Of a stretch of DNA of 64,000 bases, positions 9,135 through 18,909 are shown piece by piece; the first letter of the stretch is position 1; each line of letters begins with the position of its first letter. The notes under the pieces were generated by a model, which was not told the origin of the DNA, searched no databases, and saw only the letters and a program-made list of their open reading frames with translations. Origin of the DNA: Variovorax atrisoli 110B (GTDB taxonomy: Bacteria; Pseudomonadota; Gammaproteobacteria; Burkholderiales; Burkholderiaceae_C); NCBI RefSeq assembly GCF_000382045.1, contig NZ_KB907452.1, positions 2,295 through 66,294 on the forward strand, written 5' to 3'. A program made the position numbers and the translations under genes.

Positions 9135-9692
9135 TTACTTCTTCTCGCCGTCGGCGCCGTCGAACAGGGCCTTGGGCGGGTTCTTCTTCATTTCTGCAGC
9201 GAACGCGATCTGGGCGTCGGTCTGGCATTCGTCGGCGATGCGCAGGCCGGCCTTCTGGTTCATCAGCATCGACTTGTTGCCGAGCTGCAGCCACATGGCG
9301 CCGGCGCGCGGGTCTTCGAGGCGGATGGCGCCGGTGCGGCTCTCGACCGGGTGCATGCGGTACTTCTGGCCCTTGGTACTGACGGTGAAGAAGCCGGGCT
9401 TCTTCTCGTCAGGCGTGACGGTCACGTCGGCGCCGAGCTCGCACTGGGCCTTGCCGATCGACACGCGCTTGGCGACCTCGAGGTCGGCGTCGGTGAGGAC
9501 GATGTTGGTGTCGTCGCTGATCGGCGTGACTTCTTCCACCGCCTTGGCGGCCTTGCGGGTGACCTGGCGCTTCGGGGGCGCCTTCTTCGCCGTCTCGGCC
9601 TTGGCCGCAGGCTTGGCAGGCGTCGTGCTCTGTGCCACGGCCGCGAGCGGCAGGGCCAGGGCGACAGCGGCGATCAGGGCAATTTTCTTCAT
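9135..9692 (-). CDS. Small exported protein of unknown function in the TCA operon
   Basis: The 185-residue product begins with a classic Sec signal peptide (MKKIALIAAVALALPLAAVAQ), with likely cleavage after AVA or AVAQ. A lysine/alanine/proline-rich spacer (about 22-52) follows. The remaining domain contains a conserved-looking core, CELGADVTVTPDEKKPGFF, and a WLQLGNKSMLMN segment. Two cysteines remain in the mature part (in the CELGAD and ADECQ segments) and could form a disulfide. I recognise no named family. It is 38 bp downstream of the CoA lyase gene and upstream of acnB, so it is probably co-transcribed with central-carbon enzymes although it is periplasmic. Confidence 0.85.
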   Translation of the reverse strand: MKKIALIAAVALALPLAAVAQSTTPAKPAAKAETAKKAPPKRQVTRKAAKAVEEVTPISDDTNIVLTDADLEVAKRVSIGKAQCELGADVTVTPDEKKPGFFTVSTKGQKYRMHPVESRTGAIRLEDPRAGAMWLQLGNKSMLMNQKAGLRIADECQTDAQIAFAAEMKKNPPKALFDGADGEKK

Positions 9693-9730
9693 GTGTGGGT
9701 TTCCTTGAGGCTGGGTTCGAAGGTTTCGTT

Positions 9731-10729
9731 TCAGGAGGCCGCGAATGCAAACCAGGCTTTCGCCTCGGAGGGCAACGCGCGCCCTGTTGCGTGGGCACGC
9801 GTCAGTACCTGCCAGAAGTGGCGGTAGCTCGCGCGGTCGTGCAATGTGCCATCAATTTGTGTCGGAGCCCAATCCGCGGCCGCTGCCTTTACAAGGATTT
9901 TTGTGGCAATTTGAATCTGCGACTCGTCGGGAGAGAAGGCTTCCAGGATCGGCCGGATCTGGTTCGGATGGATGCTCCACATGCGCGTGTAGCCGAATTC
10001 GGTGGCCGCCCTGCGCGCGGCCGTGCGCATGGCGCCGACGTCGTTGAACTCGGTGACCACGCAGTGCGAGGGCACCTTGCCGTAGGCGTGCGCGGCCGAG
10101 GCGATGGCCAGCTTGGCGCGCACCACCAGCGGGTGGCTGAACTGCCCTGCCGCACCCATGCCGTCGGCCGGGATGGCGCCCGCATGCGCCGAGACGAAAT
10201 CCATGAGCCCGAAGCTCAGCGACTGCACGCGCGGATGGGCAGCGATCTCGAAGGCGTTGTGCACCGCCAGCGGCGATTCGATCAGCACGTGCAGCGGCAG
10301 CGCGCCGGCATCGGCCGCGTCGAGGGCCGCGACAGCCTGATGCACGTCGGCCACCGATTCGACCTTGGGCACCATCAGGTGGCTCAGGCGCGAACCGGCG
10401 CGGCCGGCGATGGTGACCACGTCGCCCGCGAAGGCCGGATGATCGACGGGATGCACGCGCACGCCGACGCGCATGCCGGGCTTCGCGGCCAGCGCGAGCT
10501 CGGTGACGAGCGCTGCGTGCTCGGCCTCCCCGCCCACGGGCGCGCCGTCCTCGCAGTCGAGGGTGACGTCGAACACGCAGGCGCCGAACTCCTCGGCCAT
10601 CTCGGCCTGGAGCGCGAGGCTCTTCTTCATGCGCGCCTCGACGCCGCTGTAGTGGTCGCAAACAGGCAGCGCCACCGCGCCGGCCTGTGCGCCGAGCAGC
10701 ACGTCAGCGGGGTGCGCGGCTGTCGTCAT
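9731..10729 (-). CDS. HpcH/HpaI aldolase / citrate lyase beta-like CoA ester lyase
   Basis: The 332-residue protein belongs to the CitE-like CoA ester lyase superfamily, TIM barrels that cleave or hydrolyse malyl-CoA, citramalyl-CoA or related esters using Mg2+. Visible signatures are FDVTLDCEDGAPVG (acidic metal ligand strand, about 55-68), LMVPKVES and SFGLMDFVSAHAGAIP. Its ATG overlaps the tam stop codon as ATGA, so the two are translationally coupled. Stand-alone CitE-like proteins without citrate lyase alpha and gamma subunits usually act on malyl- or citramalyl-CoA rather than citrate. The exact substrate cannot be read from sequence. Placement between mdh/tam and acnB suggests a TCA side reaction. 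Confidence 0.88.
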   Translation of the reverse strand: MTTAAHPADVLLGAQAGAVALPVCDHYSGVEARMKKSLALQAEMAEEFGACVFDVTLDCEDGAPVGGEAEHAALVTELALAAKPGMRVGVRVHPVDHPAFAGDVVTIAGRAGSRLSHLMVPKVESVADVHQAVAALDAADAGALPLHVLIESPLAVHNAFEIAAHPRVQSLSFGLMDFVSAHAGAIPADGMGAAGQFSHPLVVRAKLAIASAAHAYGKVPSHCVVTEFNDVGAMRTAARRAATEFGYTRMWSIHPNQIRPILEAFSPDESQIQIATKILVKAAAADWAPTQIDGTLHDRASYRHFWQVLTRAHATGRALPSEAKAWFAFAAS

Positions 10730-11517
10730 GCCTTGTCGCCCTTCTGCGCGACGATGAACATGCGCGGGAAGGCCAGCAGGCGCTTGCCGTCGGTACGCAC
10801 CGGGTACGCCTCGTCCACGCGCCGCTGGTATTCGGCGAGGTAGCTCGCCTGCAGGTCGGGCGGCAGGCGGTCGACGAAGGGCTTCAGGCCGGTGCCGCGC
10901 ACCCATTCGACGATGGACGCCGCATCGGCCATGCGGTGCTGGTAGATGGTGTGCCAGACATCGACGTGCGGCGCGAGCGGCGCCAGCAGGTCGTAGTAGC
11001 CGCGCAGGTCGAGCAGCAGCGTGCGCAGCCTGTCCGCGTCGCCGATGGGCTCGGCCCAGGGCGCCTCGGCGGCGAGCGCGCGCATCAGGCGGTGCGTCGG
11101 CTCCTGGCGGTTGTCGGGCATCTGGATGGCGAGCACGCCACCCGGCGCCAGCGCGTCGAAAAGGCGCGGGATCAGCTTCTCGTGATCGGGCACCCACTGC
11201 AGGGACGCGTTGGCATAGATGAGGTCGGGCGCTTCTTCTTTCGATCGCGGCGCCCAGGTCGCGATGTCGCTCAACTCGAAGCGTGCCTGCGTCAGGCGCT
11301 CGCGCGCGCTGACCAGCATGGCTTCGGAGTTGTCGGTCCCGGTGACCTGCGCCTTCGGGAACCGGTTGACCAGCAGCTCGGTGGAGTTGCCCGGTCCACA
11401 GCCGAGGTCGACCACGCGGGCCGCCTCGGTCAACGGCACCCGCGCGAGGAGTTCCTGCGCGGGACGGGTGCGCTCGTCCTCGTAGCGACGGTAGAGCGCG
11501 GGGTTCCAGTCGAGCAT
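10726..11517 (-). CDS. tam: Trans-aconitate 2-methyltransferase
   Basis: Tam uses SAM to methylate trans-aconitate, a spontaneous isomer of cis-aconitate that inhibits aconitase. The 263-residue length and start (MLDWNPALYRRYEDERTRPA) are typical of the family. The SAM site shows VVDLGCGPGNSTELL (about 36-50), TGTDNSEAML and YANASLQWVPDH. It lies 21 bp after mdh and overlaps the CoA lyase start by 4 bp. Its presence in the operon that ends in acnB fits the damage-control role well. Confidence 0.94.
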   Translation of the reverse strand: MLDWNPALYRRYEDERTRPAQELLARVPLTEAARVVDLGCGPGNSTELLVNRFPKAQVTGTDNSEAMLVSARERLTQARFELSDIATWAPRSKEEAPDLIYANASLQWVPDHEKLIPRLFDALAPGGVLAIQMPDNRQEPTHRLMRALAAEAPWAEPIGDADRLRTLLLDLRGYYDLLAPLAPHVDVWHTIYQHRMADAASIVEWVRGTGLKPFVDRLPPDLQASYLAEYQRRVDEAYPVRTDGKRLLAFPRMFIVAQKGDKA

Positions 11518-11538
11518 GCTGGTCGGGGACTGGCTTGC

Positions 11539-12525
11539 TTACAGCAGGTGGGCGACGCCGGCCTGCTCGTCCTGCAGTTCCTTCAGCGTCTTGTTGATGC
11601 GTTCCTGGCTGAATGCGTCGATCTCCAGGCCTTCGACGATCTTGTACTTGCCGTTCTCGGTGGTGACCGGGAAGCCGAAGATCACGTCCTTCGGAATGCC
11701 GTATTCGCCGTTGGAGGGCACGCCCATGGTGACCCACTTGCCGTTGGAGCCCAGGGCCCAGTCGCGCATGTGGTCGATGGCTGCGTTGGCGGCCGAGGCA
11801 GCCGACGACAGGCCGCGGGCTTCGATGATGGCGGCGCCGCGCTTGCCCACGGTGGGCAGGAAGGTGTCGGCGTTCCAGACCTGGTCGTTGATCAGGTCCT
11901 TGACGCCCTTGCCGCCGACGGTGGCGAAGCGGTAGTCGGCGTACATCGTGGGCGAGTGGTTGCCCCAGACGGTGAGCTTCTCGATGTCGCCCACTGCCGT
12001 GCCGGTCTTGGCGGCGATCTGGCTGGCGGCGCGGTTGTGGTCCAGGCGCAGCATGGCGGTGAAGTTCTCGCGCGGCAGGCTGGGCGCGCTCTTCATGGCG
12101 ATGTAGGCATTGGTGTTGGCGGGGTTGCCGACCACGAGCACCTTGACGTTGCGGCTGGCGACCTGGTCGAGGGCCTTGCCCTGGGCCGTGAAGATCTGGG
12201 CGTTGGCGGCCAGCAGGTCGGCGCGCTCCATGCCGGGGCCACGGGGACGGGCACCGACCAGCAGGGCGTAGTCGGCGTCCTTGAAGGCCACCAGCGGGTC
12301 GCCGGTGGGGATCACGCCGGCCAGCAGCGGGAAGGCGCAGTCTTCGAGCTCCATGATCACGCCCTTGAGCGCCTTCTGGGCCTTCTCGTCGGGGATCTCG
12401 AGCAGTTGCAGGATGACCGGCTGGTCTTTGCCGAGCATTTCACCGGAGGCGATACGGAACAGCAGGGCGTAACCGATTTGACCGGCGGCACCGGTGACGG
12501 CAACGCGGACGGGCTTTTTGCTCAT
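11539..12525 (-). CDS. mdh: Malate dehydrogenase (NAD)
   Basis: The enzyme oxidises malate to oxaloacetate in the TCA cycle. The 328-residue protein is of the bacterial/cytosolic-type MDH class. The NAD-binding loop [17 protein letters not shown] is at residues 9-25. Substrate-binding arginines lie around [15 protein letters not shown], and the catalytic histidine in [12 protein letters not shown]. It is the first gene of the minus operon mdh-tam-CoA lyase-exported protein-acnB and is divergent from gntR across a 184-bp spacer holding the palindrome at 12655-12672. Confidence 0.98.
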   Translation of the reverse strand: MSKKPVRVAVTGAAGQIGYALLFRIASGEMLGKDQPVILQLLEIPDEKAQKALKGVIMELEDCAFPLLAGVIPTGDPLVAFKDADYALLVGARPRGPGMERADLLAANAQIFTAQGKALDQVASRNVKVLVVGNPANTNAYIAMKSAPSLPRENFTAMLRLDHNRAASQIAAKTGTAVGDIEKLTVWGNHSPTMYADYRFATVGGKGVKDLINDQVWNADTFLPTVGKRGAAIIEARGLSSAASAANAAIDHMRDWALGSNGKWVTMGVPSNGEYGIPKDVIFGFPVTTENGKYKIVEGLEIDAFSQERINKTLKELQDEQAGVAHLL

Positions 12526-12654
12526 GGGAAGACTCCAGAAGGTAATGAAACGGTGTCGGCGCTCTCGTGGGGCGCCAGGGGTTCTGCGGGATGAAACACC
12601 TTCCCGCAGCGCGAGACCGGCAGCATTTTAAGCCGATTCGATGAGCCCCGTCTT

Positions 12655-12672
12655 ATGTCTTATATAAGATAT
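12655..12672. promoter_or_regulatory. Near-perfect 18-bp palindrome, candidate GntR operator
   Basis: ATGTCTTATATAAGATAT lies in the mdh/gntR spacer. The two halves match except at one position, and the central 12 bp (TCTTATATAAGA, 12658-12669) are perfectly symmetrical. It is 38 bp before the gntR ATG and 130 bp before the mdh start, where a repressor could control both. I found no second copy upstream of sdhC or acnB. GntR/UTRA proteins bind such short palindromes as dimers; binding here is inferred. Confidence 0.55.
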
Positions 12673-12709
12673 CCTCTCGGGGTCCGCCAAGGCGCACCCC
12701 ACAGCTGCC

Positions 12710-13468
12710 ATGAACACGCCCACCCCTTTCGACGAGCCCGCGACGCCGTCCTTCAGTCCGCTCTACCAGCAGATCAAGACCCTGATCCTGCAGAGCCTGC
12801 AGGCGGGCGAGTGGAAGCCGGGCGAACCCATCCCCAGCGAGATGGACCTGGCCGTGCGCTACCGCGTGAGCCAGGGCACGGTGCGCAAGGCCATCGACGA
12901 GCTCGCGGCCGAGAATCTGGTGGTGCGCCGCCAGGGCAAGGGCACCTTCGTCGCCACGCATGCCGAGCAGCATGTGCAGTACCGCTTCCTCAAGCTCGTG
13001 CCCGACGAGGGCGACCCGAGCACCGAGGGCCCGGCCGTTCGCACCATCGTCGACTGCAAGCGCCTGCGCGCATCGGCCGACGTGGCGCGCGCCCTCGGCC
13101 TGCGCACCGCCGACGCCGTGCTGCAGGTGCGCCGCGTGCTCGCCTACGGCGGCGTCCCCACCATCCTCGAAGACCTCTGGCTGCCGGGCGCCCCCTTCAA
13201 GGGCCTCACCGCCGAGCGTCTGCGCGCGTGGCCCGGCCCGATGTACGCGCTCTTCGAAACGGAATTCGGCGTGCGCATGGTTCGCGCCGAAGAAAAGATC
13301 CGCGCCGTGCTGCCCGATGCCGAACAGGCCGCGCTGCTCGACGTGCCTCCGCAGATGCCCCTTCTGAGCGTGGAACGCGTGGCACACACCTACCATGACA
13401 CCCCGATGGAACTGCGCCGCGGTCTCTATCGCACCGACACGCACCACTACAGGAACCAGCTGGGCTGA
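12710..13468 (+). CDS. GntR-family transcriptional regulator with UTRA domain
   Basis: The 252-residue product has an N-terminal winged helix (about 15-85) with the GntR signature: EIPSEMDLAVRYRVSQ-like text, then GTVRKAIDELAAENLVVRRQ and GKGTFVA. The rest (about 95-245) is a UTRA ligand-binding domain of the HutC type, ending SVERVAHTYHDTPMELRRG. Ligands of UTRA domains are small metabolites. It is divergent from the mdh operon and 242 bp upstream of sdhC on the same strand. The natural inference is that it senses an organic acid or related metabolite and controls one or both TCA operons. Confidence 0.92.
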   Translation: MNTPTPFDEPATPSFSPLYQQIKTLILQSLQAGEWKPGEPIPSEMDLAVRYRVSQGTVRKAIDELAAENLVVRRQGKGTFVATHAEQHVQYRFLKLVPDEGDPSTEGPAVRTIVDCKRLRASADVARALGLRTADAVLQVRRVLAYGGVPTILEDLWLPGAPFKGLTAERLRAWPGPMYALFETEFGVRMVRAEEKIRAVLPDAEQAALLDVPPQMPLLSVERVAHTYHDTPMELRRGLYRTDTHHYRNQLG

Positions 13469-13530
13469 TCCCGATGCAGATGAACGCCGAACACAGGTGC
13501 GCCAGCGCACGCATGCAACGTGAGCATTGC

Positions 13531-13547
13531 GCTACGAAGTCAATAGC
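13531..13547. repeat. Copy A of a 17-bp dispersed palindrome (GCTAC-N7-ATAGC)
   Basis: GCTACGAAGTCAATAGC lies in the gntR-sdhC spacer and is followed by ATC. It shares its arms and spacing with copies at 34921 and 39803. The imperfect inverted arms can form a 4-bp stem. See the corresponding finding. Confidence 0.45.
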
Positions 13548-13710
13548 ATCCGACTGCAACGGTGCACTGACTCGCATGCGTCCGCAGCGTGATGGTGCAT
13601 TGCAATAGAATTTTGCGTTGTTTGCACTTCCCCATAAGAAACAAAAGCGTTCGCTCTCAGAACAAGCAACAAGCCAACAAGTCACAAAAGCCACGAAAGC
13701 CCATCCCCCA

Positions 13711-14157
13711 ATGACAGAGCTTGCAACTCCTCCCCGGCCCAAGCGTCGCGAATTCCGCAACATCAACGCCTTCACCGACCTCACCACCTACCGGCTGCCG
13801 CCGGCGGGCATCGTGTCGATCCTGCACCGCGTCAGCGGCGTGCTGATGTTCCTGCTGATGCCGTTCATCATCTGGATGTTCGACACCTCGCTGTCCTCCG
13901 ACTATTCGTTCGCCCGCTTCAAGGCCGCCTTCAACAGCGGCCTTGGTTTCGTTCCGGGGTGGTTCTTCAAGCTCGTCGCGCTCGCGCTGATCTGGGCCTA
14001 TCTGCACCACTTCATCGCCGGCCTGCGCCACCTCTGGATGGACGTGAGCCACTCCGCGGTGAACAAGGAATTCGGCAACACCTCGGCCATCGCCACGCTG
14101 GCACTGAGCATCCTGCTCACTGTCGTGCTCGGCGCCAAGCTGTTCGGCCTGTACTGA
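13711..14157 (+). CDS. sdhC: Succinate dehydrogenase cytochrome b556 subunit
   Basis: SdhC is one of two membrane anchors that bind haem b and ubiquinone. The 148-residue protein starts MTELATPPRPKRREFRN and carries the family block LPPAGIVSILHRVSGVLMF (about 30-48) followed by three hydrophobic helices. The haem-ligand histidine region is YLHHFIAGLRHLWMD (about 98-112). ATG 13711 was chosen because the upstream in-frame extension (from 13618) has no homology and crosses promoter-like DNA. First gene of sdhCDAB-sdhE-gltA. Confidence 0.95.
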   Translation: MTELATPPRPKRREFRNINAFTDLTTYRLPPAGIVSILHRVSGVLMFLLMPFIIWMFDTSLSSDYSFARFKAAFNSGLGFVPGWFFKLVALALIWAYLHHFIAGLRHLWMDVSHSAVNKEFGNTSAIATLALSILLTVVLGAKLFGLY

Positions 14158-14170
14158 GAAGGAGCCAACC

Positions 14171-14536
14171 ATGTCTGTGAACTACGGCTCCAAGCGCGTC
14201 GTCGTCGGCGCCCACTACGGTCTGCGCGACTGGCTCAGCCAGCGCATCACGGGTTGCCTGATGGCGCTCTTCACGATCGTGCTGCTCGCGCAGCTGATCT
14301 TCACCCGCGGCCCCATCGGCTACGACCTGTGGGCCGGCATCTTCGCCGCGCAGTGGATGAAGGTCCTGACCTTCTCCGTGATCGTCGCCCTGCTCTACCA
14401 CGTCTGGGTCGGCATGCGCGACGTGTGGATGGACTACATCCAGCCCGTCGCCATCCGTCTCGTGCTGCAAGTTTTCACCATCGTCTGGCTTGTCGGTTGT
14501 GCGGGTTGGGCCATTCAAGTGCTTTGGAAGATCTGA
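14171..14536 (+). CDS. sdhD: Succinate dehydrogenase hydrophobic membrane anchor subunit
   Basis: The 121-residue protein is the second membrane anchor of complex II. It contains the typical YGLRDWLSQRITGCLMALF block (about 17-35), three transmembrane stretches and LYHVWVGMRDVWMDYI with the haem-region histidine (about 76-91). It begins 13 bp after sdhC, with an AGGAG-like ribosome site just upstream, and is 6 bp from sdhA. Confidence 0.95.
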   Translation: MSVNYGSKRVVVGAHYGLRDWLSQRITGCLMALFTIVLLAQLIFTRGPIGYDLWAGIFAAQWMKVLTFSVIVALLYHVWVGMRDVWMDYIQPVAIRLVLQVFTIVWLVGCAGWAIQVLWKI

Positions 14537-14542
14537 CCCACC

Positions 14543-16351
14543 ATGACCTACACAAAAGAAAAAATCACCAAGCGCAAGTTCGACGTCGTGATCGTCGGTG
14601 CCGGCGGCTCCGGCATGCGCGCCTCGCTGCAACTCGCACGTGCCGGCCTCAACGTGGCCGTGCTCTCCAAGGTGTTCCCGACCCGCTCGCACACCGTCGC
14701 CGCGCAAGGCGGCGTGGGCGCGTCGCTCGGCAACATGAGCGAGGACAACTGGCACTACCACTTCTACGACACGATCAAGGGCTCCGACTGGCTCGGTGAC
14801 CAGGACGCGATCGAGTTCATGTGCCGCGAAGCACCGAAGGTCGTGTACGAGCTCGAGCACTTCGGCATGCCCTTCGACCGCAACCCCGACGGCACGATCT
14901 ACCAGCGTCCGTTCGGCGGCCACACCGCCAACTACGGCGAGAAGCCCGTGCAGCGCGCCTGCGCCGCGGCCGACCGCACCGGCCACGCGATGCTGCACAC
15001 GCTCTACCAGAAGAACGTCGAGGCACGCACCCAGTTCTTCGTCGAATGGATGGCGCTCGACCTCATCCGCGACGAGGAAGGCGACGTGGTCGGCGTGACC
15101 GCCCTCGAAATGGAAACCGGCGACCTGCACATCCTGCAGGCCAAGACCGTGCTGCTGGCCACCGGCGGCGCCGGCCGCATCTTCCAGGCTTCGACCAACG
15201 CCTTCATCAACACCGGCGACGGCCTCGGCATGGCCGCGCGCTCGGGCATTCCGCTGCAGGACATGGAGTTCTGGCAGTTCCACCCGACCGGCGTGGCCGG
15301 CGCGGGCGTGCTGCTGACCGAAGGCTGCCGCGGCGAAGGCGCGATCCTGCTGAACAGCAACGGCGAACGCTTCATGGAGCGGTATGCGCCCACGCTGAAG
15401 GACCTGGCGCCGCGCGACTTCGTCTCGCGCTCGATGGACCAGGAAATCAAGGAAGGCCGCGGCTGCGGTCCCAACAAGGACTACGTGCTGCTCAAGCTCG
15501 ACCACCTTGGTGCGGAAACCATCCACAAGCGCCTGCCCTCGGTGTACGAGATCGGCGTCAACTTCGCCAACGTCGACATCACCAAGGAACCCATTCCGGT
15601 CGTGCCGACCATCCACTACCAGATGGGCGGCATCCCGACCAACATCCACGGCCAGGTCGTGGTGCAGAAGGGCGAGGACAACAGCGCCGTGGTGAACGGC
15701 CTGTACGCTGTGGGCGAATGCTCCTGCGTGAGCGTGCACGGCGCCAACCGCCTGGGCACGAACTCGCTGCTCGACCTGCTGGTGTTCGGCCGCGCCGCCG
15801 GCAACCACATCGTCGAGTTCAACGACAAGCTCAAGGAACACAAGCCCCTGCCCAACGACGCGGCCGACCGCACGCTGGAGCGCCTGAACCGCCTCGAAGC
15901 CTCCACCGGCGGCGAGTACGCCCAGGACGTGGCCGGCGAGATCCGCGCCGTCATGCAGCAGCACGCGGCCGTGTTCCGCAAGCAGGCCTCGATGGACGAA
16001 GGCGTGGTCAAGATCGCCGCCGTGCGCGAGCGCGTCAAGGCCATCGGCCTGAAGGACAAGTCGAAGGTGTTCAACACCGCCCGCATCGAGGCGCTGGAAG
16101 TAGACAACCTGATCGAAGTGGCGCAGGCCACCATGGTCTCGGCTGCCGCCCGCAAGGAATGCCGCGGCGCCCACACGGTGGAAGACTACGAGCGCCCGGC
16201 CGACGATCCGGTCGCGCCGCTGGGCCGCGACGACGCCAACTGGATGAAGCACACCCTCTGGTACAGCGCCGACAACCGCCTCTCGTACAAGCCGGTCAAG
16301 CTGCAGCCGCTCACCGTGGCCTCGGTTCCGCCGAAGGTCCGCACGTTCTAA
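14543..16351 (+). CDS. sdhA: Succinate dehydrogenase flavoprotein subunit
   Basis: SdhA oxidises succinate to fumarate with covalently bound FAD and passes electrons to SdhB. The 602-residue length is normal. The dinucleotide loop VIVGAGGSGMRAS is at about residues 16-28. The covalent FAD histidine lies in RSHTVAAQGGVGASLG (near residue 50). Catalytic residues fall in QFHPTGVAGAG, the LTEGCRGEGA region and SVHGANRLGTNSLLDLL. FAD attachment is expected to need SdhE, encoded two genes downstream. Confidence 0.98.
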   Translation: MTYTKEKITKRKFDVVIVGAGGSGMRASLQLARAGLNVAVLSKVFPTRSHTVAAQGGVGASLGNMSEDNWHYHFYDTIKGSDWLGDQDAIEFMCREAPKVVYELEHFGMPFDRNPDGTIYQRPFGGHTANYGEKPVQRACAAADRTGHAMLHTLYQKNVEARTQFFVEWMALDLIRDEEGDVVGVTALEMETGDLHILQAKTVLLATGGAGRIFQASTNAFINTGDGLGMAARSGIPLQDMEFWQFHPTGVAGAGVLLTEGCRGEGAILLNSNGERFMERYAPTLKDLAPRDFVSRSMDQEIKEGRGCGPNKDYVLLKLDHLGAETIHKRLPSVYEIGVNFANVDITKEPIPVVPTIHYQMGGIPTNIHGQVVVQKGEDNSAVVNGLYAVGECSCVSVHGANRLGTNSLLDLLVFGRAAGNHIVEFNDKLKEHKPLPNDAADRTLERLNRLEASTGGEYAQDVAGEIRAVMQQHAAVFRKQASMDEGVVKIAAVRERVKAIGLKDKSKVFNTARIEALEVDNLIEVAQATMVSAAARKECRGAHTVEDYERPADDPVAPLGRDDANWMKHTLWYSADNRLSYKPVKLQPLTVASVPPKVRTF

Positions 16352-16400
16352 GCGAGCGGCTCACAGTCAGCTCACACAAAGCATTCACAAGGTCACTACG

Positions 16401-17102
16401 ATGAAGCGCACATTCCAGATCTACCGCTACGACCCGGACAAGGACGCCAAGCCCTACATGCAGACGGTCGAGATCGAACTCGACGGCCACGAGCGCATGC
16501 TGCTCGACGCGCTCATGAAGCTCAAGGCGCAAGACCCGAGCCTGTCGTTCCGCCGCTCGTGCCGCGAAGGCGTCTGCGGCTCCGACGCGATGAACATCAA
16601 CGGCAAGAACGGTCTGGCCTGCCTGACCAACATGAACACGCTCAAGGGCACCGTGGTGCTCAAGCCGCTGCCGGGCCTGCCCGTCATCCGCGACCTGATC
16701 GTGGACATGACCCAGTTCTTCAAGCAGTACAACTCGATCAAGCCCTACCTGCAGAACGACACCGTGCCGCCCGAGAAGGAGCGCCTGCAGTCGCCCGAGG
16801 AGCGCGAGGAACTCAACGGCCTGTACGAGTGCATCCTGTGCGCGAGCTGCTCCACGAGCTGCCCGAGCTTCTGGTGGAACCCCGACAAGTTCGTGGGTCC
16901 CGCCGGCCTGCTGCAGGCCTACCGCTTCATCGCCGACAGCCGCGACCAGGCCACCGCCGAGCGCCTGGACAACCTGGAAGACCCGTACCGCCTCTTCCGC
17001 TGCCACACGATCATGAACTGCGTGGACGTGTGCCCCAAGAGCCTGAACCCCACCAAGGCCATCGGCAAGATCAAGGAATTGATGGTGCGCCGCGCCATCT
17101 GA
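16401..17102 (+). CDS. sdhB: Succinate dehydrogenase iron-sulfur subunit
   Basis: SdhB carries electrons from FAD to quinone. The 233-residue protein shows the [2Fe-2S] ligands in SCREGVCGSDAMNINGKNG (about 53-71) with a further Cys in LACL. The [4Fe-4S] and [3Fe-4S] ligands lie in CILCASCSTSCPSFWWN (about 146-162) and CHTIMNCVDVCPKSLNP (about 203-219). It follows sdhA after 49 bp. Confidence 0.98.
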   Translation: MKRTFQIYRYDPDKDAKPYMQTVEIELDGHERMLLDALMKLKAQDPSLSFRRSCREGVCGSDAMNINGKNGLACLTNMNTLKGTVVLKPLPGLPVIRDLIVDMTQFFKQYNSIKPYLQNDTVPPEKERLQSPEEREELNGLYECILCASCSTSCPSFWWNPDKFVGPAGLLQAYRFIADSRDQATAERLDNLEDPYRLFRCHTIMNCVDVCPKSLNPTKAIGKIKELMVRRAI

Positions 17103-17136
17103 GCCCCGCGGTCCAGCAGTTCTTCAGAAAGTCCCT

Positions 17137-17451
17137 ATGCAATCCGCCGTCGACTCCCAGGAGCTGCTCAGCGAACGCGCGCTGAGCAAACTCAAATGGC
17201 GCTGCCGGCGCGGGCTGCTCGAGAACGACCTGTTCATCGCCCGCTTCTTCGAGCGGCACGAATCCCGCATGACCGTGGGTCAGGCGGGAGCGATGGAGAC
17301 ATTGATGGACCTGTCGGACAACGATCTCCTCGACCTCCTTCTGCGCAGAAAGGAGCCCGAGCCCGAATGGGCCGGGGCCGAGGTGGTCGCCTTGCTGCAG
17401 CTCATGCGCACCGACGGCGCGCAGCGCCCTGCAATTTCTCCTTCGCCCTGA
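17137..17451 (+). CDS. sdhE: FAD assembly factor SdhE
   Basis: SdhE promotes covalent flavinylation of SdhA. The 104-residue product has the family core KLKWRCRRGLLENDLFIARF (about 20-39), which includes the RGxxE motif required for FAD attachment. It is slightly longer than the 85-90 residue average because of extra residues at both ends. It sits between sdhB and gltA. Its E. coli partner gene ygfX is not here; a YgfX-like gene lies at 60076-60558. Confidence 0.95.
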   Translation: MQSAVDSQELLSERALSKLKWRCRRGLLENDLFIARFFERHESRMTVGQAGAMETLMDLSDNDLLDLLLRRKEPEPEWAGAEVVALLQLMRTDGAQRPAISPSP

Positions 17452-17475
17452 ATCCACCTCTGAAAGTAAACCGAA

Positions 17476-18786
<1,311 letters not shown>

Positions 18787-18821
18787 TCCGCCATCCGGGC
18801 CGTCCGGCCCGGCCATGAAAG

Positions 18822-18847
18822 AAGCTGCCTTCGGGCAGCTTTTTTTT
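18822..18847 (+). terminator. Rho-independent terminator after gltA
   Basis: The stem AAGCTGCC / GGCAGCTT with a TTCG tetraloop lies at 18822-18841 and runs into a seven-base T tract at 18841-18847. It is 35 bp after the gltA stop. Confidence 0.95.
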
Positions 18848-18909
18848 GGCCTGTAAATTGCGGTCTCCTTCCTTGCTTCCTGTTGGTTCGACGAAAAAGG
18901 AGAAAACAG

